Below are positions 32,790-44,402 of a stretch of 64,000 bases of DNA, piece by piece (positions within the stretch are counted from its first letter, which is position 1; each line of letters begins with the position of its first letter). The translations under genes and the position numbers were made by a program. The notes under the pieces were generated by a model that was given only the letters and a program-made list of their open reading frames with translations, ran no database searches and was not told the origin of the DNA. Source of the DNA: Acephala macrosclerotiorum (taxonomy: Eukaryota > Ascomycota > Leotiomycetes > Helotiales > Mollisiaceae); the NCBI GenBank assembly GCA_014904845.1, contig MU119237.1:285654-349653 (forward strand), in the 5' to 3' direction.

Positions 32790-35282
32790 ATGCCTCCCAA
32801 GCGTGATTTTAGCAAAATCAATACGGATCCGACTAAGAATGCAAGCAAGTTGGCCACAGGTGTCAAGGACTCGAGACGGGTTAGATATCAAGAGTTAGGA
32901 ATTCCTTACACAGACATACCAGCACTATACAGCCCTGACTGGCCTGTGAGCGATCCAAGCCGAGATCCTTACCCATTCATGCCACCTCCCGCACGAATGA
33001 CAGGAAAAGCAAATACATACCGGACTTGCGAGGTGTGCGGACGACACGTCCGTACTGATGGCGACTACTATGAGCATATGAAGCGATGGCATCCATGGGC
33101 TCCTCGCAGTTACCAACATGTAAGTGTCCATCTCTCAAATAACTATTCCTTCTTTCCGCATGTCTCTAGAGTGCACAGTGCTACATGTACTCCTAAGACA
33201 CCCATCTGCGCCCCCAAAATATATAAAAGCAGTAACTGACTCAGAGGTCCTTACGAATAGGGCAGATTCAGAGAGCCGGTAGTAAGACAGCCGGACCTCA
33301 CACAGGCAGACCAGAAGTTAGAGAGAGAGCATCGAACACCGAACGCAAATCTGTTGGCGGCTGATCTGGGTTTTAACGAGAACAATAAAGACGGGCCCGC
33401 GCAATTCCGTAACCTCACCGAGGAGCAGAAGCAGCGATTTTTCTACCTCTGGAACGTCGTCGATGCATCGATCGTTGCGCCAGGAACAACAGGACTCTAT
33501 GAGCTTCCAGAAAAGTCTGACCCCCCAAAATTCCGCGTTGGCCGCATTATCGCTCCAACCTACAAAAACGGAGAATTATTGCCCCGTTATAGCAAAGAAC
33601 CTGCATACCGACGAGCATTTACTGCCGAATTCTGGCAACATCCAGAGCTTCTGCAAACCTTTAATATGGTTATTGGTGATTTCGTGCTCTATCTAGACGA
33701 CCCCGACACTCCGTACGCTTTCTTTCGTGGCATCAGCCCGGGCTATAGTGGACACATTCCATGGCGCATGATACAGCCGATTGACTTACCTTGGGGTCTT
33801 CCAGAAGATGTGAAGTATGATTCCGATAAGGGAGTCGGACTCCCTATCACAACCTGCTCAGCAGAAGACATCAAAACCGTTGCTGTTGCAAATGGGACAA
33901 AGCTTGCGATGAGCAATTCCCCGGAAAACTGGTCTATGAAAGACTGTGAAGTCTTGCTGAGACTTGATTCTGATGAAGTTGTTGAGAATATAAGGATTAT
34001 GGATTACGAACGAAGACGTGGTGCTGCCCGCGCTGAACATCTAGCAAGCCCACCAGGCACTTATGCTCCATTTCCTTGGGGCGTGAAAGTTGATCGAGAC
34101 TGGCTCAGCAACCACATTCGCTCCCTCAAAGAAGGAAGCTATACCTCCACTTCGGCATCCACACCGTCCGAGTTAACTAGATTCCATTTGGGAAGAATCA
34201 TTGCTCCCACTTCGAAGCAAGGCGCAATCGCGCTTACCGAAAGCAACGAAGTTTCCAAAGAATCCTTGATTCAAGTCACAACTCACACCAGTCCTGTGTC
34301 CGACCCGAGCAAAAGATTCAACGTCGGCGACCTCGTCCTCTACCTAACCGAAGACCCCAACAACCCCAAACCAATGTTCCGCGACGTCCTCGGAAACGAG
34401 CAACATATCCCTCTCCGACAGATCCAACGCCTCTACCTCCCTTTCGGCATCCCAGAAGATATCTCAATCGTGCAATATGGTATCAAGCTACCAATTGCTT
34501 ATCCCACTACCTCCTTCACTGTCACAGAAGGACTCGGTGTCGACCGGTCACCAAGAAATTGGGACGTCCGCCAAAATGAACTGCTTCTGTTAACCGCTCC
34601 TCCTGGCTCCGCGAAGACTACGATTGTTGATTACGAACGGAGATATGGAACCGCGCCCGCTGATGCGCCTGATCCGAGCGTTACTCTCTTTAGGAACTTC
34701 CCTTGGAACGTTGCTATAGATATCGCATGGCTCGATAGGTTCTTGAAGACTTGGAATGGAGTTGCTACGGCTCCGCTGAAGCCAGTGTCTCCTAAGATTA
34801 AACCTGAGCCAAAGTCACCTTCTCAGATTACAGCTCCGGCAAAGCAGGCCACTTCAAAGCCAACATCAACCAGTCCCAAGATCAGACCAGAGCCAGGCCA
34901 AATCACACCTCCAACCGCGCCCCCTGTTGCGCCTCAAGCGGCACAAAATGCAACACAAATTCCACTCCTCACCAAAGAACAATTTCAGAACTTCTATGCC
35001 ACTCTCCAAGGAATGCCAAGCACGGACCCATTCGTCACCTCAACCATCAAGATCCTTCGCTCATACATCGAGAAGCACGTCGACTTGCTCGTCGCCGTAC
35101 ATATTGTTGTAGAAACTCAAGCCATGGCTAATTGGAGACCTGCTTTCTGGGGTCCAATGTACGATCTTTTGGTTGCATCACCTAAATTCACCGATCCCGT
35201 CAATATGCCAGCAATGGCTGAATTGACCTATACTGCCGATATCTTAAGAGGGACAGTAAAGCCCAAGGCTGCCGCGAATTGA
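32790..35282 (+). CDS. 773-aa protein, C2H2 finger plus two copies of an unknown module
   Basis: Exons 32790-33119 and 33291-35282 with a 171-nt intron (GTAAGT...AGACAG) give 773 aa. Residues about 83-104 form one C2H2 unit, CEVCGRHVRTDGDYYEHMKR then WH (CX2CX12HX4H). A roughly 200-residue module then occurs twice, about 33510-34110 and 34180-34750. Each copy has (F)(R/H)xGRIIAPTxKxG, VGD(F/L)VLYL, HIPxRxIQ, LPxG(L/I)PED, LPI, (S)PxNW, DYERRxG and FPWxVxxDxxWL. A Pro/Lys-rich linker (PKIKPEPKSP type) leads to a helical C-terminus. The GRII(A)P...VGD(F/L)V pattern could be a chromatin-reader-like beta fold, but that is guesswork. I do not recognise the family. The intron acceptor is the least certain point. 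Confidence 0.72.
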
Positions 35283-35309
35283 GGTGTTGTGACGTTCCGT
35301 CAAGCTTAA

Positions 35310-35391
35310 GGCAGATCCGGTTAGCGCCTGGCTCGCTAGAAGCCCCTGAAGGAATAGGGGCTTCGGCTCGTCGGCCAGGTGCTGAGCTGCC
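35310..35391 (+). ncRNA. 82-nt nested hairpin downstream of the duplicated-module gene
   Basis: Three nested stems are visible: GGCAG/CTGCC outside (35310-35314 with 35387-35391), AGCGCCTGGC/GCCAGGTGCT in the middle (35323-35332 with 35374-35383, one G-U pair), and AAGCCCCT/AGGGGCTT inside (35340-35347 with 35356-35363) around an 8-nt loop. It begins 28 nt after the stop codon, so it could be a 3'-UTR structure, a processing signal, a small structured RNA or a miniature repeat. Only the structure is seen; a function is not shown. Confidence 0.4.
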
Positions 35392-35742
35392 TAGGCCTTT
35401 CCTCGATGTTCAATAACTTTCTCTTTTCTATACACGCCTTTTTCAAATATCTTCGATCCCTGAACTCGGTTAGAATTATCAAATTGGCTCACTCTCGACA
35501 TCAATTGTTTCAATGACTCTAGAACTTCTAGTTACTGCCCGAGGAACCACGCCTCTATTGTATCGTTATCTGCATGCCATTTTGTCTTTAAAATATCCCG
35601 GTACGTCCAAAGTCTAATATATTACTTCGCTCTGTATCATCGTCCGCTGCCTTTCCGGACTACGGAACGAAGCAGCCCGCACTTCAGATCTTCAACCCCA
35701 CTCTCTCAAGGCGAAAATCACGCCAGCTATGAAGAACGATTA
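35392..35742. other. intergenic, nothing recognised
   Basis: Sequence between the hairpin and the MITE. No gene, repeat or motif was identified. Confidence 0.5.
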
Positions 35743-35928
35743 CGGAGGTACAGCCCATAAATAATCCAACAGCACTAGCAGGGGGTCCCCTGGTATCAAT
35801 AACACTTTGCCTAATCTAACAGTATAAACCCTCACTTCGACAGCAAGTATTACTAAATCAGGGAAAGCTTTGTTTACATCTGGGGTTCCTTACTAGTGCT
35901 GTTGGATTATTTATGGGCTGTACCTCCG
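35743..35928. mobile_element. 186-bp MITE with perfect 36-bp inverted repeats
   Basis: The left end 35743-35778 begins CGGAGGTACAGCCCATAAAT and is matched base for base by the reverse complement of 35893-35928. TA flanks both ends (35741-35742, 35929-35930), as for Stowaway/Tc1-mariner miniature elements. It has no coding capacity. Perfect ends mean a recent insertion or protection from mutation. Confidence 0.93.
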
Positions 35929-35930
35929 TA

Positions 35931-36295
35931 GAGTTATTTCAAGTATTATTTAGTGTAGTATCTCAATTCATATACATTTCAAGATTTTATTCGATATCTC
36001 CAACGATACATGGTTTTGCCTAGATTGCATAAATTAACGGAGAATACCCCGCACAATCGAGTGCAACATCCCAATACCAAGATTCGGCATATGCTCTGCC
36101 ATGTACAGTACTGAGCAATAAGAAAATCTTACACATCTCTCTCGCATCTGTATCTGTATCCACTTCCCGTCCCAATGTATGAGCATTCGTTTCGGTATGG
36201 CAGTGTCGCCGAAAGCCGAACGGCAATCGAAGATGTCCTTCAGTTGGGTTCCTGCTTTGTTAGCATTCTTTCTACTCCTCGCAGCATAGCGGTGC
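35931..36295. other. region upstream of the GT8 pseudogene
   Basis: The first coding exon(s) of the glycosyltransferase should lie here but could not be assembled with confidence. Otherwise nothing is recognised. Confidence 0.35.
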
Positions 36296-37142
36296 TTGCG
36301 AGATGACTTACAATTTGTTTCGATACAATTGCCAATTGGCGGTGAGGAAGAGAAGCTCGCATTTGCTACACTTTTGCTACCTCCCGATTCCAATGAAATA
36401 AATCTCGTCGAAGCCGAATGGTACTTTACCAGTGCCCGAATGTTCAACTACCAGCTCCAACACGCCAAGTGTACACGCCCGAAGAGTCCGATCCCTTTCC
36501 TCGTCCTCACCACTCCTGATGTTCCACAGTACCAATCTCTTCAACTCGCTGAGGAGCGCGCGACCATCATACTCATCGACCTCATCGCCGTCCCAGGCTG
36601 GATCAAACCAGGTGCTTCCCGATGACAGAATGTGATGTCCAAATTCTGCCTCTTCCAACTCACCAACTACTCCCGAATCCTCTTTCTCAACGCCGACACT
36701 TTCATCCACCACTCCGTGGACGGCATCTTCTCCGACCCTTTCTCCCACTCCATCAACACCCCCAACGTCATCCCAAAAGAGGTAAATGAAGCACCTCTCC
36801 CACTAACCTACCTCCTCGCCACCCTCCCTGAAGTTCTGCACACGACGCATCCCTACCCACCCCGCATGGAAAAATTTCAACGCTGGCTTCTTCCTCTTCT
36901 CTCCCTCCCTTATCCTATTCAACCACTACCTCTCCCTCCTCGACAGTACCGATAAATTCGACCCCACATGCCCAGAACAAAGTCTGTCGAATCACGCGCA
37001 TAGAGAATGGGGAAATATGCCGTGGAAGAGATTAAGTGGGAGGAAGGGGGAGTGGAATATTAATTTACCGAATATGAATAATATAAAGAGTAGGGTAGGG
37101 AGTGTGCATGCGAAATTATGGTGGGAAGGGAGTGAGTTATAG
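36296..37142 (+). pseudogene. GT8 / GNT1-like glycosyltransferase, nonsense and frameshift
   Basis: The sequence follows fungal GT8 (glycogenin / N-acetylglucosaminyltransferase-like) proteins. It has LAFATLLLP, PFLVLTTPDVPQYQSLQL, WIKPGASR, then FQLTNYSRILFLNADTFIHH (DxD-type NAD motif, the metal and nucleotide-sugar site), LPLTYLLATLPEV, FNAGFFLFSPSL, CPEQSLSNHAHREWGNMPW and VHAKLWWEG. A TGA at 36623-36625 sits between GASR and QNVMSK, where the family has Trp. The frame then shifts by one base near 36870, inside a GGAAAAATTT run, before FNAGFF. The N-terminal exon is not resolved. Two independent lesions make a pseudogene the best call; the A-run shift alone could be an assembly error. Confidence 0.78.
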
Positions 37143-37254
37143 AGAAATGAGCTAGAGTTGATGCGGAGGTGGAAGAGGGTGAGGGGGGAGATGGAGGGGT
37201 TTTATAATGGCAGGGGAAGGGGGAAGAGGTAAGGATGGGTTTGTTGCCATTCGT

Positions 37255-38293
37255 CTAAATGAATGTTCTACCTCGTTCAGGCATTTTGAATTGTTCCACC
37301 TCGTTTGTGGATGCGAAATTTCCAACGGGCTCTCCTTGCCGTACGTCTCTAATCTGGACTTTCATCTTCTTCGGGAGCTTCGCTCTGCCGAGACTATCCA
37401 TAGTGTTCCCTAATCCATTTGCACACCCGGAAACCGACGCATGCGGGTTGCCAATTGTATGTGATAATACGTAGCCCAAAATATTGGGCGTAGACAGATA
37501 GCTCAACCATGCGCTGAAGGCCGTGCAAGCCATCAAGAACACCGAGACCAACATCACAATGGTGAAGAAGGCCCACTTGTAAACCATCAATGTGAATGGC
37601 TTCGAGACAACAGGAGTCGAAGTTGTAGCCATGGTCAGATCATATTCGACAATATATTCCATCCGTTAACGACTGGGTTAGTAGGTACTGAACATCATCG
37701 TCACGCGATTGCCAAAAGTGACGCTGTCGACCTCTGAAAGATTGACCAGAGTTGGTGTGGCCCCAGTGCAAAAGGCCCAGATGCAAAAGGCCCAGATGCA
37801 AGGTACTGTTCTGTGATAGATGAGCGACCAGCAGAAGCTGCATCCATGATTGACTATTGTCTGAATGCGGCGTTAGCAAAGTCTGGGTCCATGAGAGGGG
37901 TTTCAGTGGAAAAAGTAGCGATACTCATGCCTTTGACAGCGCATTGAAAATACTGGGGTCCATTGAAGGTGGTGTCTATGTAAGCTGTGGTGACATTCCT
38001 TGTGCTCAGAAAGACTTGGCAAGTCCAGAGTGATACATTTGTATGGTAAAATAATCCGAAAAGTACTTCTTGGGGAGTCTCACGCCGGGAGCAGACGAGG
38101 TATTGGTAACAAGAAAGAACCCGGAGCCTAGCTGGTTCTGTCTCAGTGGCATCGAGATGTCTATAGGAATTGAATACCAATTGAGTGAGGATGTCCAAGA
38201 CTCATTTATAGAAACAATCGACACAGATGGGCGTCGGAATTCGAAAAGACTGATAGTAGGTTTAATAAACGAAGAGGATCTAATAAAACCCAA
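37255..38293 (-). pseudogene. decayed integral-membrane protein gene
   Basis: Three minus-strand pieces look coding but cannot be joined. 38006-38293 has WTSSLNWYSIPIDISMPLRQ. 37854-38198 has VSLWTCQVFLSTRNVTTAY and YFQCAVKGMSIATFS, with glycosylation-type NVS/NVT sites. 37255-37662 has one membrane helix (WAFFTIVMLVSVFLMACTAF) and a cytosolic-looking end KVQIRDVRQGEPVGNF. The layout (large outer domain, last helix, short VQIxDVRxGxxVG tail) resembles a group of fungal membrane proteins of unknown role. Stops between the pieces have no matching splice sites that I can find. A real but complex gene is not excluded. Confidence 0.42.
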
Positions 38294-38537
38294 TTTAAAA
38301 AATCCATAATAATTTAGGGCAAAGGTTACTTGTAATACAAGAGATCGAGGGTTTCAAATACCCAAAATAACCCACCAATGATACCCCCTAACTAGGTCTA
38401 TCTCACTCAAACTACGGAAGGTAAAGATTGTATGTATAATCAAGAATAGGGGTAATAGGAAATTGGGATCGACAGCACGTGCCGCTATCTGACAGCTTGA
38501 ATTGATTATGAATTAATCAATAAAACCTGCAACATAT

Positions 38538-40307
38538 TCAAACCTGCCTCCCGAGTTCTTTGGTAACTTGGCCGATCATGGCATGCTTGGCATTAACCCT
38601 TGGTCCTTTGAACCACTTCCGGGCGTCAATGGCAAACCAGAGTAAAGCAAATAATATGGGAGCCCCGTACACAAGACAAGTCCAGTTCATATGAGAGGAG
38701 CTAATAATTCAGTCAATAACTTTTCTGCTTATGATAGGGCTTTGAAGGACTTACTTGAGGTGACTTCCTATCATGCTAGGTAAGCATAATATCGGAACCA
38801 TCAGAACGACGAATGCAACAGCGGCCGCTCCGATCGGCTTGCCAAGTACTCCAAGATGCCAAGGCCCCCTTCGAAACCGATTGCCGACAAAGAAGACCCG
38901 CAAAGAGATTGGGATCGTGAATGCAACAAAGGAAGCAATGGCGCCGACAGAGAAGATGGCTAGGATAGCCACCTCCCCAGCAAATATAAGGAGACAAAGC
39001 AGGATTCCAACGGTGCAGTTGAACCATACCGCATTGACCGGTGTCTTGGTGTATTTGTTCACTTTCCGCCACTGTTTTGACATGGGGAAGCAACCGTCAC
39101 GGGCGTAGGCGTAGGTGACTCGAGATGCTGCAACCATGCAACCTTGACCCATGGAGAAGCCAGCTATTATAGTTAATGCGAGAGTGGCAAGCGCGGTCTT
39201 CATCGGCAGAACCTGGAGCAAGTAGGTCGCCCACGGTTGGCCAAGGTCAGAGTTGAGAACTGCCCCAATGTCGACGACTGTGTATGCAACAACAACCTGC
39301 AAGACCCAACCAAATATGCCGCCAATTGCAGACGTCAAAACAATGGCGCGTGGAGAAGCGACGTCAGCAATGGCGCATTCCTCGCTCAGATGAAAAGGCG
39401 CATCAAAGCCTGACATTGCCCACATAACGCTAATGAAACTCATTAATATGGCGATACCGTTGGGGAAATCTGTGCCATTGTCGATGTTGCTCCACACTTG
39501 ATAAGTTGGTTTGAACTTAGGATCCGTTGTAGTGGCTGCGGGTATGAGAATGATGACAATGATTACTGCTATCATGTTGAAACCGGACCCCAAAGAATTG
39601 AAGATAGCGATCCACTTGGTTGGCATGCTGCTGATGCAACTTTGGGTAACCATGAGTAAAGTAGTGAGGAGGAACAGCTCGTAGTTTGTTGGTACGTAAT
39701 CTGAGTCGGTTATCGACCGAGAAGCAAGAATCATTGCCGCCACTGAATAGTTGACCGATGGTGCACCTGTGACTTGTCCAATCCAACTAGACCAGCCAGT
39801 GGCCCAAGATGCAACAGGGCCCCAGCCTGGGGGTGCAAGAACAGCCGACGCATAATAGAGACCACCGCTACATAACGGAACGTCAGAATATGCCATAAGA
39901 TGGACTATGAATGCATTTCTGACCTTGTTGGCATTGATGAGCAGAGTTCAGCCAAGCTCAGGGCAACACATTGGATAAAGACCATAGCAATTATCCATCC
40001 CCAGACCATCCCTGGAAGGTAGATTTGATATGAGCCCATATTCTGTAATAACCGTCCATGATATCATTTGAAAAGAAAAAAAAATTGAAAAGAGCAACAT
40101 ACCCGCAGTTCCAGCGTATCCCATGCCATAGTATAACGTTGATGCGAAACTAGGAAGCAACCCCAACACGGCGAAGCTGACACAGAAGGATGTCCAAAGA
40201 CTGAATTCTCGTTTGAACTCTTGCTTGTAACCTAAAGACAAGAGGATCTTCTCGTCATGGTCGACCGGCAACTCGTCTTCAACATGCTGTAGCATGATTG
40301 TTTCCAT
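38538..40307 (-). CDS. APC-family amino acid / GABA-choline type permease
   Basis: Exons 40103-40307, 39924-40011, 38755-39867 and 38538-38700 (introns 91, 56, 54 nt) give 522 aa with about 12 hydrophobic helices. Conserved marks are LGYKQEFKREFSLWTSFCVS (helix 1 entry), SLAELCSSMPTSGGLYYASA, WGPVASWATGWSSWIGQVTG, GFDAPFHLSEECAIADVASP and SRVTYAYARDGCFPMSKQW. These match fungal proton-coupled permeases of the GABA (Uga4) and choline (Hnm1) group at the plasma membrane or vacuole. Substrate cannot be read from sequence. Frame is intact throughout. Acidic N-terminal tail (HVEDELPVDHDEK) is typical of regulated endocytosis but this is inference. Confidence 0.92.
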
Positions 40308-42620
40308 CGTGGATATATGAACTTGGCTTGTTGACACTTGCTTTTCACAACTAGTGTCGGTCGATGAGATGCTAAAAACCTTTCAACTCATAGAATAGTG
40401 ATTATTCGAAAACTTGTTAGCACGAAGTGCCCCGTAATGAATGTGAAGAGCACGCGACGAATAATCTAACAACGGATAAGGGGTTGCTGAAGGTTAGGGT
40501 ATATAACTGATCTAGGCAGAGTAGAAATCAGGGTCCTTACTTATAAACAGCCATCGCATACTGAGGAGCCGCAGGGCAAATCTTCAAAGGGAGAGGGTAA
40601 AGGAAGAGATTTGTCAATTCATCAACCCTGTCCCTTGTCGGAAATCAGCTTAAGCCACAACATCTAGGAGCGGCGTGGCAGCGTTTAAACCCAGGAAGCC
40701 CAAGGAATCTCTTTAACTTTCACCGCGAGAGCCCCTTGTCAACAGGACTCACATTATTGGCAAGGCCAGCCCGGTACCAAGTAAAATGCCGCGGGCTTGA
40801 CGACGTGTTGCTTAACGAGTGGCGCATCTACTGTATAGAGCCTCATTACCCAAACAGCCAAAGAAGCAATGTCTTACTGTTACGGGCGACAAGCAAGGGA
40901 GTTTCAGCCTTATTAATTCGGGGCGGTAGGTGGTAGGCGCTTGGCCAAGGATCACGAACATAGCAGCCTAGAGGGTTGTGAGGATTCACTTCGTATTTAT
41001 ATGTAGGCTATCTATTAATTGCGGGGAGCATTTTCGTAATCTCGAGATACGAAGGATTAAAACTATGAGTTATTTAACCTCGTCTTGCAAAGCAAAAGGG
41101 CTATGGTAGTGAACTCTGGGTATAGTAAAGGCTGGAGTTCTGGATCAATCTCAAGCTCCGTAGGGCGCCTCCCAAACGCTGGAATGGTCCTTATAGATCA
41201 CACAGTGTGTAATGTATACGGATGTTTCGCTTTTCCCACCAGCTCGAGTAAAATGTTGCTTTATCCTTCGTATTAGTCCATGTGTTGGATTTGGTGCGGG
41301 ATACAAAGTATTTTGCTGCAAGATTGGCCGCCTCTCATTTGAGATTCGAGGCAGACGGCGCCCCCTCTCTACCTAAAGCTTCGATACGTCGTAGATCTGC
41401 TTTCAAGGGTCCAATATTAGAGCCTGAGGGCCAATACAGCAAAATCAATAAAGCCTATTCAAAAGTGGCTGTTCCCAGTCCAATTGCAGGCTGTTGAGTG
41501 TCTGTACAATGGCTGTCCTCAAACCGCTCGTATCTCAGCAACACGGAGGCGTCTGAATCCGTTGGATGTGAGAATTGCAGTAATGCGTTAGATGTCACGA
41601 GATAAGCCACGAGATTCAATAGAGTCAAAGACATCAAAGCACTGCCCCCCATGTTCAGCTACTCCTCAACACGCGCCCCCCCTTGCAAAATGGATTGCAG
41701 CATCCCTCATTCGTGGCCTAGTCGTGGAGAGCCAACTCGAGCTCTTACGATCATGATACTCTATACTCGGTCCCACCAATTCTAAAACGTCCAGAGGCTA
41801 AAAGCTCTTGTTTTAAGTGGCAGAGAGAGTGGATTTGGCGGTATCGCGCAGGAAAGAGGCCAAGGATAAAACCTATCTCCTGGTTTAATCAGTTCAAGAT
41901 CCTGGCCAGGTCAGCAGTACAACTAGAGACGAGGGGCGTTTTTGGAGACACTTCGCTAGCTGTGATATGACGGCGAACCGCTCTGGGCGCTGGCACGATT
42001 GCAGGCGTTCATGGTGGTGGACTCCGAGTACAGGAGAAAGCGCAGAACATGCAGCAGCCCGCTGTTATTTGCCAGAGCATTCGGCGAATCCCATAAACGC
42101 CCCGAATCCTGCATAATTATTGGATTCAATGGTTTTTATGTTTGAGTATCAATAGGCCTCTGCAGCCGTCAAGTCTTAAAATCTCTTATTTTTGCTTTCT
42201 CTTCTCCATACCGTAGACCATTAGATATAGCATATAGTATATAAATTCTTTGCTCTCCAACCCTTCTAGAAGCAAGCACGTGGCAAACTTCGTCTTTTGA
42301 GATTTTGGTGGTGGTGACTGGCTGCGACGTGTGACCCAATTAAGTCGAAATTCGCGATATCGGATTCTCATTTCAGTCTAGCTTTGGCGCTTTGCTTTTT
42401 ATTGTATTTTTATGGACCTGCTGAAACCCTAGTTAACCCAATTGAGCTACTGCATTTAAGCCACAAGCCACAACTGTCAATCACGGATGTGTTTGCTTCA
42501 AGGCCTCAAGTGATCACATGAACTTAGATTTCTCAGTCGCACAGCAAGGCTTTCTGCCACTTCGTACCTAGTATTTCGTAACATGATTGCATCCACTTGG
42601 TTTGATCCTCACGACGGACT
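40308..42620. other. 2.3-kb intergenic region
   Basis: No splice-supported gene is seen on either strand. The only structure found is the candidate MITE at 41050-41270. The last 200 bp hold the promoter of the ankyrin gene. Confidence 0.5.
41050..41270. mobile_element. candidate MITE with short inverted ends
   Basis: CGAAGGATTAAAAC at 41050 and, read inward from 41270, CGAAGGATAAAGC form imperfect inverted ends, each flanked by TA (41048-41049 and 41271-41272). Interior is non-coding. The repeat is short, so chance cannot be excluded. Confidence 0.42.
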
Positions 42621-44402
42621 ATGGATCCGCGATCGATGGCCCCGGTGGCATCATCCCTCTTCTTCTACGCAAATATCGCAAGAGCGATAAAGAATGTCGC
42701 CGAAAAATATAATGCGGCTCCGACGACATCGTCCATCAGTGTTGAATGCTCGGCCATCAGCGCGACTTTGATAGATATCCAGTTGCTGCTGCGCCGACCT
42801 CACTCCCTCTCATCGCGTGTCATCTCACAGATTCAGCTTGAAGAAGCTTTAGAAAATGCACAGAATGGTTGCAATTTCACGGTCTCTAGGCTGGAGGAAG
42901 AAGCAAGAAAATGTATGGGAAATCAAAAAACCACGGGAGAGAGCCCTCGAACCTGGAGCATGACGTATCTGTGCGATGAAGTACTGATAAAGGGACTTCT
43001 GCAGAGAATTCAGCGGCAACTAACGGATATCAACTTGCTGATTGCGGCAGCACAAAGGTAATCGAAACCTCGAGTCCATACTTCGTACGCTTGAAGTGTG
43101 CTAATAATATTTAGAAATTCTAGCTCGGAAATTCGACAACTCCTCAAGAATGACACCTTTATCGGCGACTTGATCGACATAAGGGATCCAATAGATACCC
43201 CGACCCCTAGTACACCTGGTGGATACGGTCAAGCTCTCTGGGAACAACTCGACTCTGATTCGAAGTCCATTTGTACTCAAGCCTCCACCACTGGCTTTAG
43301 CTTCCGCTCGGGGCAGAGTGAACCCTACAGTCTACTTGACGGTGACACCGATACGGTGGTATCCAGATTACACTCGCCACCACCAGAATCTGCGAAGACC
43401 AAGAAGGTACCACGTGCGCAAATGGGGTCCATATTCTTCAAACTTTTTAAGTCCAATACCGAGTTACACCGTGCCGCGAAGAAAGGAGATGCGAAGAAGA
43501 TAAAGGCGCTACTAGATTTGGGAGTGGACATAAACTACGAGGGTTCTTCTGGATGTACGGCGCTGCACCTGGCAACCGACTACGGTCACGAAGCGGTGGT
43601 CCGGGTGCTTCTGAATAATGGGGCGGATCCTCAGGCAAAGTCTAGTGAGGGGCGAACTCCGCTGCACAGTGCAGCCCGCACCGGTCACACGGCAGTGGTA
43701 CGGCTGCTCTTGGAAAAAGGCGTTGACGTCAAAGCGAAGGATCCTTCTGGCTCTACTGCGCTTCATATAGCAGCATACAATGGGCAAGAGTCAGTAGCCC
43801 AGATTCTGCTAGAGCAATACCCCTTCGTTGAGATAAGGGGGCCTTCTGGATTTACAGCGCTGCATGTCGCGGCCTTCAATGGGCAATCGGCAGTAGTTCG
43901 GCTGCTGGTCGAGATGGGGGCAGACCTCGAAGCACGGAGTGACACTGGACGGACAGCGCTGCAATTAGCAGCCGAAAAAGGGCACGAGGCGGTGGTGCGG
44001 CACCTGCTGCAGCATGGGGCCAATATCATGGCGAAGGATAGCATTGGAAGGACGGCACTGCAGGGGGCAGTCTCAAACCAGCACGGAGTGGTGGCGCAAC
44101 TGCTGTTGGATAAGGTGGTTCCAGAGGCTCCCTCGAACTGGCAGCTCCAACGAGGCTCTGGGTCAGGACCAACCTTTGAATTAGGTGCAGTCGAGCCAGC
44201 TTTTAAGATGTCAGAGTTGGATGTAACTGGGTCACCTTCCTGGTCGCGACAAGTCTCGAACATGCCAATATATGAGCTTCCCGATTCATCAGTTGTAGTT
44301 GAGTTGCCGGCAGGTGAATTGAACGCAGGGCTGAGGAGCCCGACATCGATAGCTCGGCGAGTGACTCCGCTGGCAAGTCGGAAAAGGCCAGGGCGAACGT
44401 GA
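42621..44402 (+). CDS. ankyrin-repeat protein with STAND-like fungal N-domain
   Basis: Exons 42621-43057 and 43115-44402 (57-nt intron) give 574 aa. Residues about 8-110 are helical (MAPVASSLFFYANIARAIKN, ISVECSAISATLIDIQLLL), resembling the N-terminal domain found on fungal STAND/NLR-type proteins. After a Ser/Pro-rich linker come about seven ankyrin repeats (roughly residues 290-475) such as GCTALHLATDYGHEAVVRVL, GRTPLHSAARTGHTAVVRLL and GRTALQLAAEKGHEAVVRHL. No NACHT or NB-ARC nucleotide-binding domain lies between them. A Ser/Arg-rich tail ends ...SRKRPGRT. A role in protein binding or heterokaryon/immune signalling is possible by analogy only. Confidence 0.88.

Noticed and set aside
34595..34625. 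Walker-A-like string APPGSAKTT in the duplicated-module protein
   Set aside because: The Gly before Lys is Ala, there is no Walker B or other NTPase motif, and the other module copy has nothing like it.
36014..37662. Minus-strand open frames antisense to the GT8 gene
   Set aside because: They mirror the coding bias of the plus-strand glycosyltransferase, which has recognisable family blocks.
40736..42371. Several 60-70 codon frames in the permease-ankyrin gap
   Set aside because: None has a splice-supported extension or recognisable content.
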